A stretch of 64,000 bases of DNA from Bittarella massiliensis (ex Durand et al. 2017) (GTDB taxonomy: Bacteria; Bacillota; Clostridia; Oscillospirales; Ruminococcaceae), in contig NZ_JABFCL010000003.1 of assembly GCF_017566145.1 (NCBI RefSeq), forward strand, positions 62,001 through 126,000, in the 5' to 3' direction. Both the position numbers and the translations under genes were made by a program. Under the pieces are notes generated by a model that was not told the origin of the DNA, did not search any database, and was given only the letters and a program-made list of their open reading frames with translations. Shown one piece after another: positions 41,457-49,765 of the stretch (position 1 is the stretch's first letter; every line of letters starts with the position of its first letter).

Positions 41457-42173
41457 ATGATGATTTTTGGCGCGATTTTGGCCGGCGGCACCGGCTCTCG
41501 GATGAACATTGCGGACATGCCCAAGCAGTTCCTCCCTCTGGGGGACAAGCCCATCATCCTGCACACCCTGGAGAAATTTCTCCTCTGCGACAGGATGGAC
41601 CGGGTCTACGTGGGGGTCCACCCCGACTGGGTGGGCCATATGCAGGACCTGCTGGAGCGCCAGGTGCCCCAGAGAGAACGGGTCACCCTGGTCCCCGGTG
41701 GAGGGGACCGCAACAGCACCATCTTCAACATCGTCAATCAAATTGAGGCGGATTGGGGCGAGTCGGACGACCACCTCATCATTACCCACGACGCCGTCCG
41801 CCCCTTTGTCACCCTGCGCATCCTCGAGGAGAACATCGAGGCCGCCCGCGCCTTTGGCGCCTGTGACACAGTGGTCTCCGCGGTGGATACCATCGTCGTC
41901 TCCGAAAACGGTGAGACCATCTCCCAGATCCCCGACCGGCGGCTGATGTATCAGGGGCAGACGCCCCAGAGCTTCCGCATCTCCCTGCTCAAGAAGCTTT
42001 ACCAGAGCCTCGACGAGGAGGAGAAGGCGATCCTCACCGACGCCTGTAAAATCTGCGTGGTGCGTCAGACCCCGGTGCGGTTGGTGGAAGGAGACGTCTC
42101 CAACTTGAAGATCACCACGGTCGGCGACTACAAGATCGCCCAGGCCATGGTGGGGGGACAGGTCGTTGATTAA
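41457..42173 (+). CDS. tarI: Ribitol-5-phosphate cytidylyltransferase (IspD/TarI family)
   Basis: A 238-residue cytidylyltransferase. FGAILAGGTGSRMN binds CTP, MPKQFLPLGDKP near residue 21 and ITHDAVRPFVTL near 103 are the family motifs. IspD and TarI share these; TarI is preferred because a TarJ-like dehydrogenase overlaps its 3' end and LicD precedes it, while no isoprenoid gene is nearby. It would make CDP-ribitol from ribitol 5-phosphate and CTP. It starts at 41457 directly after the licD stop; an ATG three bases on is an alternative. Confidence 0.88.
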   Translation: MMIFGAILAGGTGSRMNIADMPKQFLPLGDKPIILHTLEKFLLCDRMDRVYVGVHPDWVGHMQDLLERQVPQRERVTLVPGGGDRNSTIFNIVNQIEADWGESDDHLIITHDAVRPFVTLRILEENIEAARAFGACDTVVSAVDTIVVSENGETISQIPDRRLMYQGQTPQSFRISLLKKLYQSLDEEEKAILTDACKICVVRQTPVRLVEGDVSNLKITTVGDYKIAQAMVGGQVVD

Positions 42174-43179
42174 CCACATCTATCAGTTGGCCAGCCCAGG
42201 GGTGTTCTCCATCGAGTACGCCTCCACCGACCTGGCGGACAAGGTGATTCTCCGCCCCCGGTTCATGGCCCTCTGCCATGCCGATCAGCGGTATTTTCTG
42301 GGTCAGCGCAGCCAGGACGTGCTCCGCAAAAAGTTGCCCATGGCCTTAATCCACGAGTGCTGTGGGCGGGTGCTGCAGGACCCCACCGGGACTTTTGCGC
42401 CGGGGGCACGGGTGGTGGCCATCCCCAACAGCCCCCAGAGCCCCGACCCCATCATCTCTGAAAACTACCGGCGGGACAGCCGGTTTCTCTCCAGCGGGTA
42501 CGACGGTTTTATGCGGGAGTATGTCGATCTGCCGGCAGACCGGCTGGTCCCCTGTGACGGGGTACCCGACCACATTGCCGCCATCACCGAGTTTGTCAGC
42601 GTCACCGTCCAGGCGGCCCGCCGGTTTGACCGGCTGGCCCATGCCCGGCGAAACCGCGTCGGCATCTGGGGGGACGGCAGCATGGCCTTTGTGCTGGCCT
42701 GCACCCTCCGCTTCCTCTTTCCCCAGATCGAACTGCACGTGGTGGGGAAGAATGCCCGCAAACTGTCCATGTTCTCCTTTGTGGGGGCCACCCACTTCGC
42801 CGACGACCTGCCGCAGGGCTTTTCGGTGGACCACGCCTTTGAGTGCGCAGGGGGAGAGGGCAGCTACTACGCCATCGACGACATCATCCGCACCATCGAA
42901 CCCCAGGGGGCAGTCATCCTGCTGGGCGTCAGCGAGAACAAGGTGGCCGTCAACACCCGCGATGTGCTGGAAAAGGGGCTCACCCTGGCCGGCAGCAGCC
43001 GCTCTGGGCGGGAGGACTTTGTCGAGGCCATCCGTCTGATGGGGGACCCCGCCGTGCAAAACCGCCTCAACCGCATCATCAGCATCGACGACCCGGTCTG
43101 CCAGATGGAAGACATCCAGCGGGTCTTTCGCACCGACCTGAACACCCCCTTTAAAACGGTGTTCGAGTGGAGGATGTAG
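42166..43179 (+). CDS. tarJ: Ribitol-5-phosphate dehydrogenase, TarJ-like
   Basis: A 337-residue medium-chain dehydrogenase/reductase. CHADQRYFLGQR near residue 37 and ALIHECCGRVL near 60 correspond to zinc-site regions of the MDR fold; NRVGIWGDGSMAFVLACTL near 162 is the NADP Rossmann loop and HAFECAGGEGSYYAID near 223 is typical of TarJ. TarJ reduces ribulose 5-phosphate to ribitol 5-phosphate, feeding TarI. TTG 42166 overlaps the tarI end by eight bases, as tarI-tarJ pairs usually do, after a GGGGGGACAGG SD. Confidence 0.87.
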   Translation: MINHIYQLASPGVFSIEYASTDLADKVILRPRFMALCHADQRYFLGQRSQDVLRKKLPMALIHECCGRVLQDPTGTFAPGARVVAIPNSPQSPDPIISENYRRDSRFLSSGYDGFMREYVDLPADRLVPCDGVPDHIAAITEFVSVTVQAARRFDRLAHARRNRVGIWGDGSMAFVLACTLRFLFPQIELHVVGKNARKLSMFSFVGATHFADDLPQGFSVDHAFECAGGEGSYYAIDDIIRTIEPQGAVILLGVSENKVAVNTRDVLEKGLTLAGSSRSGREDFVEAIRLMGDPAVQNRLNRIISIDDPVCQMEDIQRVFRTDLNTPFKTVFEWRM

Positions 43180-43213
43180 AAGTAGTCTATTTAGGGGAAA
43201 GGAGTGTTTGTCA

Positions 43214-44209
43214 ATGGAAGAGGCCACCCCCATCATCAGCATCATCGTACCCGTCTACAAGGTAGAGGCCTATTTGGATCGATGTGTGCAATCCATTCTC
43301 AACCAGACCTTTTCCGATTTTGAACTGATTTTGGTAGATGACGGATCGCCGGACCGCTGCGGTCAGATGTGTGATGTCTACGCCCAGGGAGACCGGCGGG
43401 TACGGGTGATCCACAAGGAAAACGGCGGCTTGAGTGATGCGCGCAATGCGGGAATCGACGCCGCTCGAGGTGAATACCTGGGCTTTGTGGACAGCGACGA
43501 TGAGATTGCTCCGGACATGTATGCGAGCCTTCTGCAAAACCTTATTGAGTCCAAGGCAGATATGGCGGTCTGTGGTCTGTACGATTGCTATGGAGACGTC
43601 AAGGTGCCGCAGGACATTCAGCAAGGACATTTTCTCTATACGGCGGAAGAGGCGGCGGAGTACCTCCTTTCCGGGCGGAGTGTGGGGCTCTTTGCCGTCA
43701 ACAAATTGTACAAGCGCGCCCTGTTTGACGAAGTTCGCTATCCGATAGGGCGACTTTATGAGGATGCATTCGTCATTGTGGACTTGCTGATTCAGACGGA
43801 CAGGGTAGTGGTGGACACCACACCGAAGTATTTCTATCAGCGGCGTCAGGACAGCATTACCATTGGTGCCTTTGAGCCCAAGGTATACGATGTAGTGGCC
43901 GCCCACGAGCACAATTTGCAGCTGATACGAGAGCACTTTCCCTCACTGGAAACAGTGGGGCAGTTTCGCCTCTGGTGGGCAAAAAAGCAGGTGCTGGAGC
44001 GCATTTCGCAAGTCGATCCTGCCCACTGGGGAGATTACCACCGCGAAGTGGGAGAAATTGCCCGACAGATGCGCAAAAATCTCCTTTCCATTTTAAAAAA
44101 CCCATACAATTCCCGCAATCAAAAGATTGCCTACTTGATGATAGCCGCCAATCCCCGGCTGTTTTTGCGGCAGATCGCGAGAAAGCGCCGCCAGGCGGCG
44201 CGGGGGTGA
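43214..44209 (+). CDS. Glycosyltransferase family 2
   Basis: A 331-residue GT-A enzyme. IISIIVPVYKVEAYLDRCV starts the nucleotide-sugar domain, DFELILVDDGSPDRCG near residue 37, GGLSDARNAGIDAARGEYL near 76 and FVDSDDEIAPDMY near 97 (DSDD, metal) are the classic EpsJ/CpsI-type motifs. LYEDAFVIVDLL near 178 is the ED acceptor motif. The C-terminus is basic and probably membrane-associated. ATG 43214 is ten bases after AAAGGAG; an in-frame TTG six bases upstream is too close to it. From here on the DNA is visibly more AT-rich. Confidence 0.9.
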   Translation: MEEATPIISIIVPVYKVEAYLDRCVQSILNQTFSDFELILVDDGSPDRCGQMCDVYAQGDRRVRVIHKENGGLSDARNAGIDAARGEYLGFVDSDDEIAPDMYASLLQNLIESKADMAVCGLYDCYGDVKVPQDIQQGHFLYTAEEAAEYLLSGRSVGLFAVNKLYKRALFDEVRYPIGRLYEDAFVIVDLLIQTDRVVVDTTPKYFYQRRQDSITIGAFEPKVYDVVAAHEHNLQLIREHFPSLETVGQFRLWWAKKQVLERISQVDPAHWGDYHREVGEIARQMRKNLLSILKNPYNSRNQKIAYLMIAANPRLFLRQIARKRRQAARG

Positions 44210-44227
44210 GGAGGCGTGTGTTCTCAA

Positions 44228-45316
44228 ATGAAATCCATCTGTCTGGTAAAAGATGATTTATCGATCTTCGGCGGGAGGGAGAAGATCCTTTCCGTCATGG
44301 CCAACGCCCTTTGTGAAGACTACTGCGTCCATGTGGTGGGGCTTTGGAACTCCCTGCAGGGCCCCCCTTATTTCCCGTTTGACGAGCGGGTTCACTGCTT
44401 TCAGATTTTGGATCACAACGCCCGCGTACGGGAGGCGCTGACCAAGACCATCTCCCCCCTGCGCCGCTATTTGAAGGAACAGAAAATTGATGTGGCTCTT
44501 TCGGTTGGAGTCAATACCAATGCCTATTTGCTGGCGGCAGCGGCGGGAACTGGGGTGAAGACCGTTTGCTGCGAGCACTCCAACTTGCAAAACAGCTATT
44601 ACGGCTGGTTCGGCCATCTCAATCAGTGGTTGGCGGCGCGGTTTGCCGACAAGATCGTGACCCTCACCAAGCAGGACCAAGCGGCCTATCGGGAGAAGTT
44701 CCACCTGCGGGAAGAGCGCCTTGCCTACAACTACAACTGTATTGATCCCGCCTGGCTAAGAGAAAAAAGACCCTATGACGGGGCATCTAAGAAGTTGCTT
44801 TCTGTGGGGCGATTTGACCCTGTGAAGGGGTACCCTCTTTTGGTAGACGTGGCCAAGCGGGTACTGCCTAGCCATCCCGACTGGCAGTGGCACATCTATG
44901 GCGATGGAGAAGAATTCTCCATCGTACAGCAAAAAGTTAGAGATCAGGGGTTGGAAAAGCAGTTGATCTTAAAAGGGGCGGCCAAATCGATGGACGAAAT
45001 CTATCCTCAATATGCCGCCGTGGTCCTCACCTCCTATCACGAGGGCCTGCCCATGGTGTTGCTGGAGGCAAAGGCAAACGGTTTGCCCATTGTCAGTTTT
45101 GACTGTGCGACCGGGCCGCGGGAGATTGTGCGGGACGGTGTAGACGGCTACTTGGTGCCGGTGGGAGATGTGGAGGAGATGGCGGTTCGCATAGAGCGTT
45201 TGATAGAAGACGAGCAGCTTCGCCGCTCCTTTTCAGAGAGCAGTATGCAAAATATAGATTCGTTTTCTCAGGAAGTCGTGATCGAGAGATGGAAGGACAT
45301 ATTGGAGTCTGTATAA
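44228..45316 (+). CDS. Glycosyltransferase family 4
   Basis: A 362-residue GT-B enzyme. FGGREKILSVMANAL near residue 15 is the acceptor-side loop, VCCEHSNLQNSYYGW near 115, KKLLSVGRFDPVKGYPLLVD near 190 the start of the donor domain, and LTSYHEGLPMVLLEAKANGLP near 275 the diagnostic E-x7-E motif for a retaining GT4. Proteins of this kind are usual in repeat-unit assembly. The SD GAGGAGG lies 13 bases before ATG 44228; a GTG at 44216 is too close to it to be preferred. Confidence 0.88.
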   Translation: MKSICLVKDDLSIFGGREKILSVMANALCEDYCVHVVGLWNSLQGPPYFPFDERVHCFQILDHNARVREALTKTISPLRRYLKEQKIDVALSVGVNTNAYLLAAAAGTGVKTVCCEHSNLQNSYYGWFGHLNQWLAARFADKIVTLTKQDQAAYREKFHLREERLAYNYNCIDPAWLREKRPYDGASKKLLSVGRFDPVKGYPLLVDVAKRVLPSHPDWQWHIYGDGEEFSIVQQKVRDQGLEKQLILKGAAKSMDEIYPQYAAVVLTSYHEGLPMVLLEAKANGLPIVSFDCATGPREIVRDGVDGYLVPVGDVEEMAVRIERLIEDEQLRRSFSESSMQNIDSFSQEVVIERWKDILESV

Positions 45317-45352
45317 AAGTCCAATCGGTTCGCTTGGGAAGGGGGGTATGGT

Positions 45353-46840
45353 TTGAAAAAGTATCTTCAATACAGCAGCTTTGTAGCGTCCCTGGCAGTA
45401 TTCGGAATTGGCTGTGTGGTTGATCGCTATAATGTCATTTTGGTCGGCGTGCTGCTCATGCTGTTGAGCAATCTTATCTACGGATTCGCCGACGCCAAAA
45501 AGCGAGTGTTCTTTTTGGTATTTAACCTCACCTTTTTTGTCTTTTTGTTGGGCAGGCCAACGGTCTCCATGTTTAGGGGAAACGAGTGGTGGTATTTTGA
45601 GAGCAGTGCCGTACACTTTGCCCTCAATGTTTGCTTTCTATCTCTAATGGCCCTGCAGATTGGTGCGGCGGTGTTTGAAAGGCTGTACAGACCTGCCAAA
45701 AGGCCGCCCGCCAACCCCTGTTGGGAGGAGAGCAAAAATGAGTCGGTCCAGGTGGTGTCCCTTTGTCTTTTCTATCTGGCAATGTTCTTTTATCTCGTGA
45801 TGGAACTGGAGAAACTCCTCTTTATGCGCGGGAGGGAGTACACGGACTTTTACATTGCATTTACCTCGCAGATGCCTTTTTTGGTGCGGTTTCTATCGGG
45901 GCTGATGAAGCCGGCCCTCTGTGTTTTTCTCAGCACCCTGCCCAAAAAGAGCCGCACGGTATTCCCTCTGGTTCTGTACGTGCTCTCCGCGGTGCCGATG
46001 CTCATCATCGGGGCGAGAAACCCCATCGTCCTCAACCTGCTCTTTGCGCTGCTCTACTACTATATCCGGGATGTGTTGCAAAAATATCCCCGAGAGAAGT
46101 GGGTCGGGCGATTTGAGAAGACCGCCATTGTGCTGGCCGTCCCCGCAGCCATCATTTTTTTGGCCATGTACAATTTTATCCGGGCCGATGTACAGGTGGA
46201 GCAGATGGGGCTATTTTCCGCCCTGGTCGAGCTCATCTACCGGCAGGGGGTGTCCTTTGATGTGCTCTGCATGGCCTTTTTGGCCCTCCCCAATTTGCCG
46301 AATGCGATCCCCAAGTGCTATACGTTTGGCGGGTTTATCGACGAGTTTCAGCACGGGACCATCGCACAGGCCCTATTTGGCGCCACCCCGTTGGGGGAGA
46401 GCAACAGCGTTTACAAGGCCGTGTATGGGAACAGTTTTGCCCACAGCATGTCCTATGTGGCAAGAGATACCTATTTAGAAGGAGAAGGCTGGGGCTCCTC
46501 TTACATTTTAGAGACGTATGCTGATTTCGGCTATGTCGGAATGTTTCTATTTGGTATTCTACTCGGTGCTGCACTGGGGTATTTGGTGTATCTTGTCTAT
46601 CAGGGCGGCTTTCGCTCTGTTTTGGGTTGGATGGCTGCCACAACCCTGTTTTTGGTTCCCCGCGACTCTGCCACCGGTTGGATGGAGTTTATGATTGCCC
46701 CTCGCTTTTGGGCAACAGTGGTTCTCTGTTACACGCTGGGAGCTCTCTGCGCAAGGTCGTATCGCCAGTTGCCGCGCGGGCAGACGGCATACTTGACAAA
46801 TAGGAGGAAAGACACGAGATGTTTGAGAGATTCGGTTTGA
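45353..46840 (+). CDS. Wzy-like polysaccharide repeat-unit polymerase
   Basis: A 495-residue integral membrane protein with about ten or eleven hydrophobic segments and a large polar loop before the last ones (ALFGATPLGESNSVYKAVYG, AHSMSYVARDTYLEGEGW near residues 345-385). IGARNPIVLNLLFALL near 215 is a segment often seen in O-antigen or capsule polymerases of the oligosaccharide repeat unit polymerase family. It would join lipid-linked repeat units outside the membrane. TTG 45353 follows GGAAGGGGGG. The 3' end overlaps the Wzz-like gene by 22 bases. Confidence 0.78.
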   Translation: MKKYLQYSSFVASLAVFGIGCVVDRYNVILVGVLLMLLSNLIYGFADAKKRVFFLVFNLTFFVFLLGRPTVSMFRGNEWWYFESSAVHFALNVCFLSLMALQIGAAVFERLYRPAKRPPANPCWEESKNESVQVVSLCLFYLAMFFYLVMELEKLLFMRGREYTDFYIAFTSQMPFLVRFLSGLMKPALCVFLSTLPKKSRTVFPLVLYVLSAVPMLIIGARNPIVLNLLFALLYYYIRDVLQKYPREKWVGRFEKTAIVLAVPAAIIFLAMYNFIRADVQVEQMGLFSALVELIYRQGVSFDVLCMAFLALPNLPNAIPKCYTFGGFIDEFQHGTIAQALFGATPLGESNSVYKAVYGNSFAHSMSYVARDTYLEGEGWGSSYILETYADFGYVGMFLFGILLGAALGYLVYLVYQGGFRSVLGWMAATTLFLVPRDSATGWMEFMIAPRFWATVVLCYTLGALCARSYRQLPRGQTAYLTNRRKDTRCLRDSV

Positions 46841-47619
46841 AGGATGCCTTTTACGCCATCTGGAAACACAAAGTTCTAATCATTGCGGTCGCCTTGGCTA
46901 CCGGACTGCTGGGTGGTTTGGCTCTGTCGGGTAACCCCAAGCGGGTCACGGGGCAGACGGTGCCTGGCCAGTACAATGAGACCATTACCTATTATGTAAA
47001 GCTCAGCGATAAGGCCTACCAGAGCAAGGGCCTGGCGACCTCCTCTCTGAGCGCCGTGCAACTAGACTACACCAAGAGCTATACCGCCATTCTGACTTCC
47101 GATGTCTGTCTTGATTACGTAGTTGCCTCTGCTGAGGAAATTGTGGGGAAAGAGAAGATGGACAAACAGCTCCGAGCTGTCAATCCCGATGGGGCGGTGG
47201 AGAAGCACCAGGCTCTGAAAAACTTGGTGAAAGTCGAACAGGTCAAGGACAGCTATCTGATCACCGTCTCCATCACCTCGGTGGACACGGATTTTGTCAA
47301 GGCGGTCTCTCAGGGGTATTACAACTATGTAAATCAGGCAAACAACGACTTTGACTTTGCCCAGTTACAGCATATCAAAACCGTGAAGTCGGACAACGAG
47401 ACGCTGCAGATTCGAGAGAAGAGCAACGCCTTTAGCAAGACAGGATTTGTCAAATACACTGTGGCCTTTGGCATTGCCGGCGCTGCGGTTGCAATCATCG
47501 CCGTGATGGGCATTGCCCTGTTCTTCCCGACAATCAACCGCAAAAGCGATTTTCAGATGTACAATGTACCTGTCTTGGGAGAATTGCCTAAGTCAAAAGG
47601 CAACAGAGGAGGGGTTTGA
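46819..47619 (+). CDS. Wzz/CapA-like polysaccharide copolymerase (chain-length regulator)
   Basis: A 266-residue protein with one N-terminal helix (VLIIAVALATGLLGGLAL, after FYAIWKHK) and one near the C-terminus (VKYTVAFGIAGAAVAIIAVMGIALFF, key region residues 213-238), with a soluble extracytoplasmic part between, the Wzz layout. The tail MYNVPVLGELPK is typical of capsular modulators that precede a CpsD-type kinase. The proline-rich motif before the second helix is weak. It probably controls polymer length with the polymerase that overlaps it and the kinase-like protein that follows. Confidence 0.8.
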   Translation: MFERFGLKDAFYAIWKHKVLIIAVALATGLLGGLALSGNPKRVTGQTVPGQYNETITYYVKLSDKAYQSKGLATSSLSAVQLDYTKSYTAILTSDVCLDYVVASAEEIVGKEKMDKQLRAVNPDGAVEKHQALKNLVKVEQVKDSYLITVSITSVDTDFVKAVSQGYYNYVNQANNDFDFAQLQHIKTVKSDNETLQIREKSNAFSKTGFVKYTVAFGIAGAAVAIIAVMGIALFFPTINRKSDFQMYNVPVLGELPKSKGNRGGV

Positions 47620-47620
47620 G

Positions 47621-48112
47621 ATGGTACAGAGACGCATTCGCCTGACCAGGGAAGAAAAGCTGGCGGAGAGCAGGCAGTTTGCCGCCAATCAAATTTTGCA
47701 GTTTTATCGGGAGAAGGGAGCGCGCTGTCTGGCGGTCACCACCAGCACCCGACTGCAAAGTGAGAAGGAGCACGTTTTTCTCGACCTGGGAGAGCGGCTG
47801 GAAAGCCAGGGGATTCGCCTGATTCAATTCACTGACGGGAAGGAATCGCTGGCCCTGTCTGTTCCCGGAGTCGAGCAGATTGCCGATTTGGAAGAGCTGA
47901 AGCAGTTGTTGACCGCAAACGCGCAGACTCGCTATCTGCTGGATGTACCGCCTCTGTCCCTCTTTGCCAATGCCGTAGAGGCTGCTCGGCTGACAGATGG
48001 GGTTGTCTTCATCGAAAAGTACGGTTCGACCAAACACGATGTGTTTGAGCGCTGCCTGGCCCTGCTGGAGCAGGAAGCTGTTCAGGTGTGTGGAGTCGTT
48101 ACCTACCGATGA
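47621..48112 (+). CDS. CpsD-like protein lacking the P-loop
   Basis: A 163-residue protein in the position of a bacterial tyrosine kinase (CpsD/CapB). Its C-terminal half RYLLDVPPLSLFANAVEAARLTDGVVFIEKYG matches the Walker B and following part (DTPP ... ADGVVLV) in shape, but where CpsD has a GxGKST P-loop this one reads AVTTSTRLQSEKEHVFLDLG, with no Gly-Lys-Ser/Thr. There is also no C-terminal tyrosine cluster. It is therefore probably a non-catalytic partner of the Wzz-like protein. ATG 47621 is one base after the Wzz stop, after AGAGGAGGGG. Confidence 0.6.
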   Translation: MVQRRIRLTREEKLAESRQFAANQILQFYREKGARCLAVTTSTRLQSEKEHVFLDLGERLESQGIRLIQFTDGKESLALSVPGVEQIADLEELKQLLTANAQTRYLLDVPPLSLFANAVEAARLTDGVVFIEKYGSTKHDVFERCLALLEQEAVQVCGVVTYR

Positions 48113-48143
48113 CCGTTTCGGTACGGAGAGAAGGCGGTGCAGT

Positions 48144-49694
48144 GTGAGGTCAAGAAATTCATTCGTCAATATTCTTGTCAGTTGCTTTTCCTATATCTTT
48201 TTAATGCTCAACTCATTTCTCACCCGGGCTGTGTTTTCCCGACAGCTGGGGCTGAGCATTGCCGGCATTGAGGGGATGTTTTTAAACGTCGTCTCGATGC
48301 TGGGTATTGTAGAGATGGGGATTGGGACCGGCATTGTCTACAAGCTGTACAAGCCCATTGCGGAAAAAGACTATCCCCAGATAGCCGTTTTACTAAAGTT
48401 TTATAAGAAGGCGTACAGCCTCATCGCCTCGATGGTTTTGGGGTGCGGGTTTGTAGCCGCCTTTATTGTCCCCTTCCTGGTGACCGAGGATTACTCAAAG
48501 CCCTGGCTGGGCACCATGTTCATGATGTATGTCTTTGATGTATTGGCATCCTATCTCTTCGCCCACAAGCGGGCCATGTTCATTGCCGATCAGAAGAACT
48601 ACGTCAATACTCTGGCGCACACAGGGGGACAGTTGGTCTCCTGCATTCTCCAGGTGACCAGTTTGACCCTGTTTCACTCCTATTTTCTCTACTTGATCAT
48701 CAAGGTGACTTGCACGGCTTTGGAGAATGTATTCATTGCCCTTTGGTACCGCAAGCACTACCCGCACATCGATCTCAAGACCACAGCAGAGATGGACGAG
48801 GGGGAACGCAGAGGGCTTTTTAAAAACATCAAGGCGCTCCTTTTCCACAAAATTGGCGGGTTTAGTCTCAACTCCACCTCCAGTATGATTATCATCAATG
48901 GCGCCGGCAGCCTTGCCAGCGGTCTGTACAGCAACTACATGATGATTGTCAATGGACTGTTTCGCATTTCCGATCAGGTGTTCACCGGCATCATTGCCAG
49001 CTTTGGCAACCTGATGAATACCACTTCAACTGAGAAGTCCTATAAAAATTTTAAGTCCCTCTACTTTATGAACTATCTCATCTATTCCTTCTTCACCGTC
49101 TCCTTTTTTACCCTGGCGACCCCCTTTGTCCGCCTCTGGATCGGGGAGAACGGCGTCTTTCCCCTTGACACACTGGCCCTGCTCACCCTGTATTTTTACG
49201 TTATGGGAATGCGGCAGTCGGTGCAGATGGTTCGCACCAGCGCGGGCATTTACCGGCCCGACCAGTATCTGCCCCTGGTTGAGGCGGCCATCAACGTTGT
49301 TATGGGCATCATCCTGGTCAAGCCCTTTGGGGTCAACGGGGTGCTGATGGCGAACCTCATCGAGATGTTCATCATTCCCTTCTGGACCCATCCCTATATC
49401 ATCTACAAAAACGTCTTTTTTCAGAGTGTCAAGACCTACTACCAGAGATACGTGCTCTATGCGGGCATTACCCTTGGATCGCTGTTGGCGACACAAGGCA
49501 TTTGCTCTCTCCTACCCGCTATGGGGCGTTTTACCACCCTGGTCGTCTATGCAGTGATCTGTCTGCTTGTCCCCAATGTCGTCAACCTGATTTTGTTTCA
49601 CAGGACGGACGAGTTTCAGTATCTGTTCCACACGACTACAGGGTTGCTCTCCCAGTTCAAAGAGGCTCTGAAAAAGAGAAGACAGTCTGCTTAA
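48144..49694 (+). CDS. Wzx-like polysaccharide flippase
   Basis: A 516-residue MOP-superfamily membrane protein with about 12-14 hydrophobic segments. VNILVSCFSYIFLMLNSFLTRAVFSRQLG begins the family (key part residues 8-30), and GIEGMFLNVVSMLGIVEMGIGTGIVYKLY contains the usual MELGIG-like motif after the first helices (here VEMGIG). It would move lipid-linked repeat units across the membrane. GTG 48144 follows GAGAGAAGG. It is the last gene of the polysaccharide run and ends at a strong terminator. Confidence 0.83.
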   Translation: MRSRNSFVNILVSCFSYIFLMLNSFLTRAVFSRQLGLSIAGIEGMFLNVVSMLGIVEMGIGTGIVYKLYKPIAEKDYPQIAVLLKFYKKAYSLIASMVLGCGFVAAFIVPFLVTEDYSKPWLGTMFMMYVFDVLASYLFAHKRAMFIADQKNYVNTLAHTGGQLVSCILQVTSLTLFHSYFLYLIIKVTCTALENVFIALWYRKHYPHIDLKTTAEMDEGERRGLFKNIKALLFHKIGGFSLNSTSSMIIINGAGSLASGLYSNYMMIVNGLFRISDQVFTGIIASFGNLMNTTSTEKSYKNFKSLYFMNYLIYSFFTVSFFTLATPFVRLWIGENGVFPLDTLALLTLYFYVMGMRQSVQMVRTSAGIYRPDQYLPLVEAAINVVMGIILVKPFGVNGVLMANLIEMFIIPFWTHPYIIYKNVFFQSVKTYYQRYVLYAGITLGSLLATQGICSLLPAMGRFTTLVVYAVICLLVPNVVNLILFHRTDEFQYLFHTTTGLLSQFKEALKKRRQSA

Positions 49695-49714
49695 GGGCGG
49701 ATTGTAGCCCCAAT

Positions 49715-49753
49715 AAAAAAACTGGCTGTCGCCGCGGCGACAGCCAGTTTTTT
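49715..49753. terminator. Bidirectional terminator
   Basis: CTGGCTGTCGCC / GGCGACAGCCAG with A7 on the left and T6 on the right; serves the flippase (+) and gpmI (-). Confidence 0.95.
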
Positions 49754-49765
49754 ATTGAAATGAGT

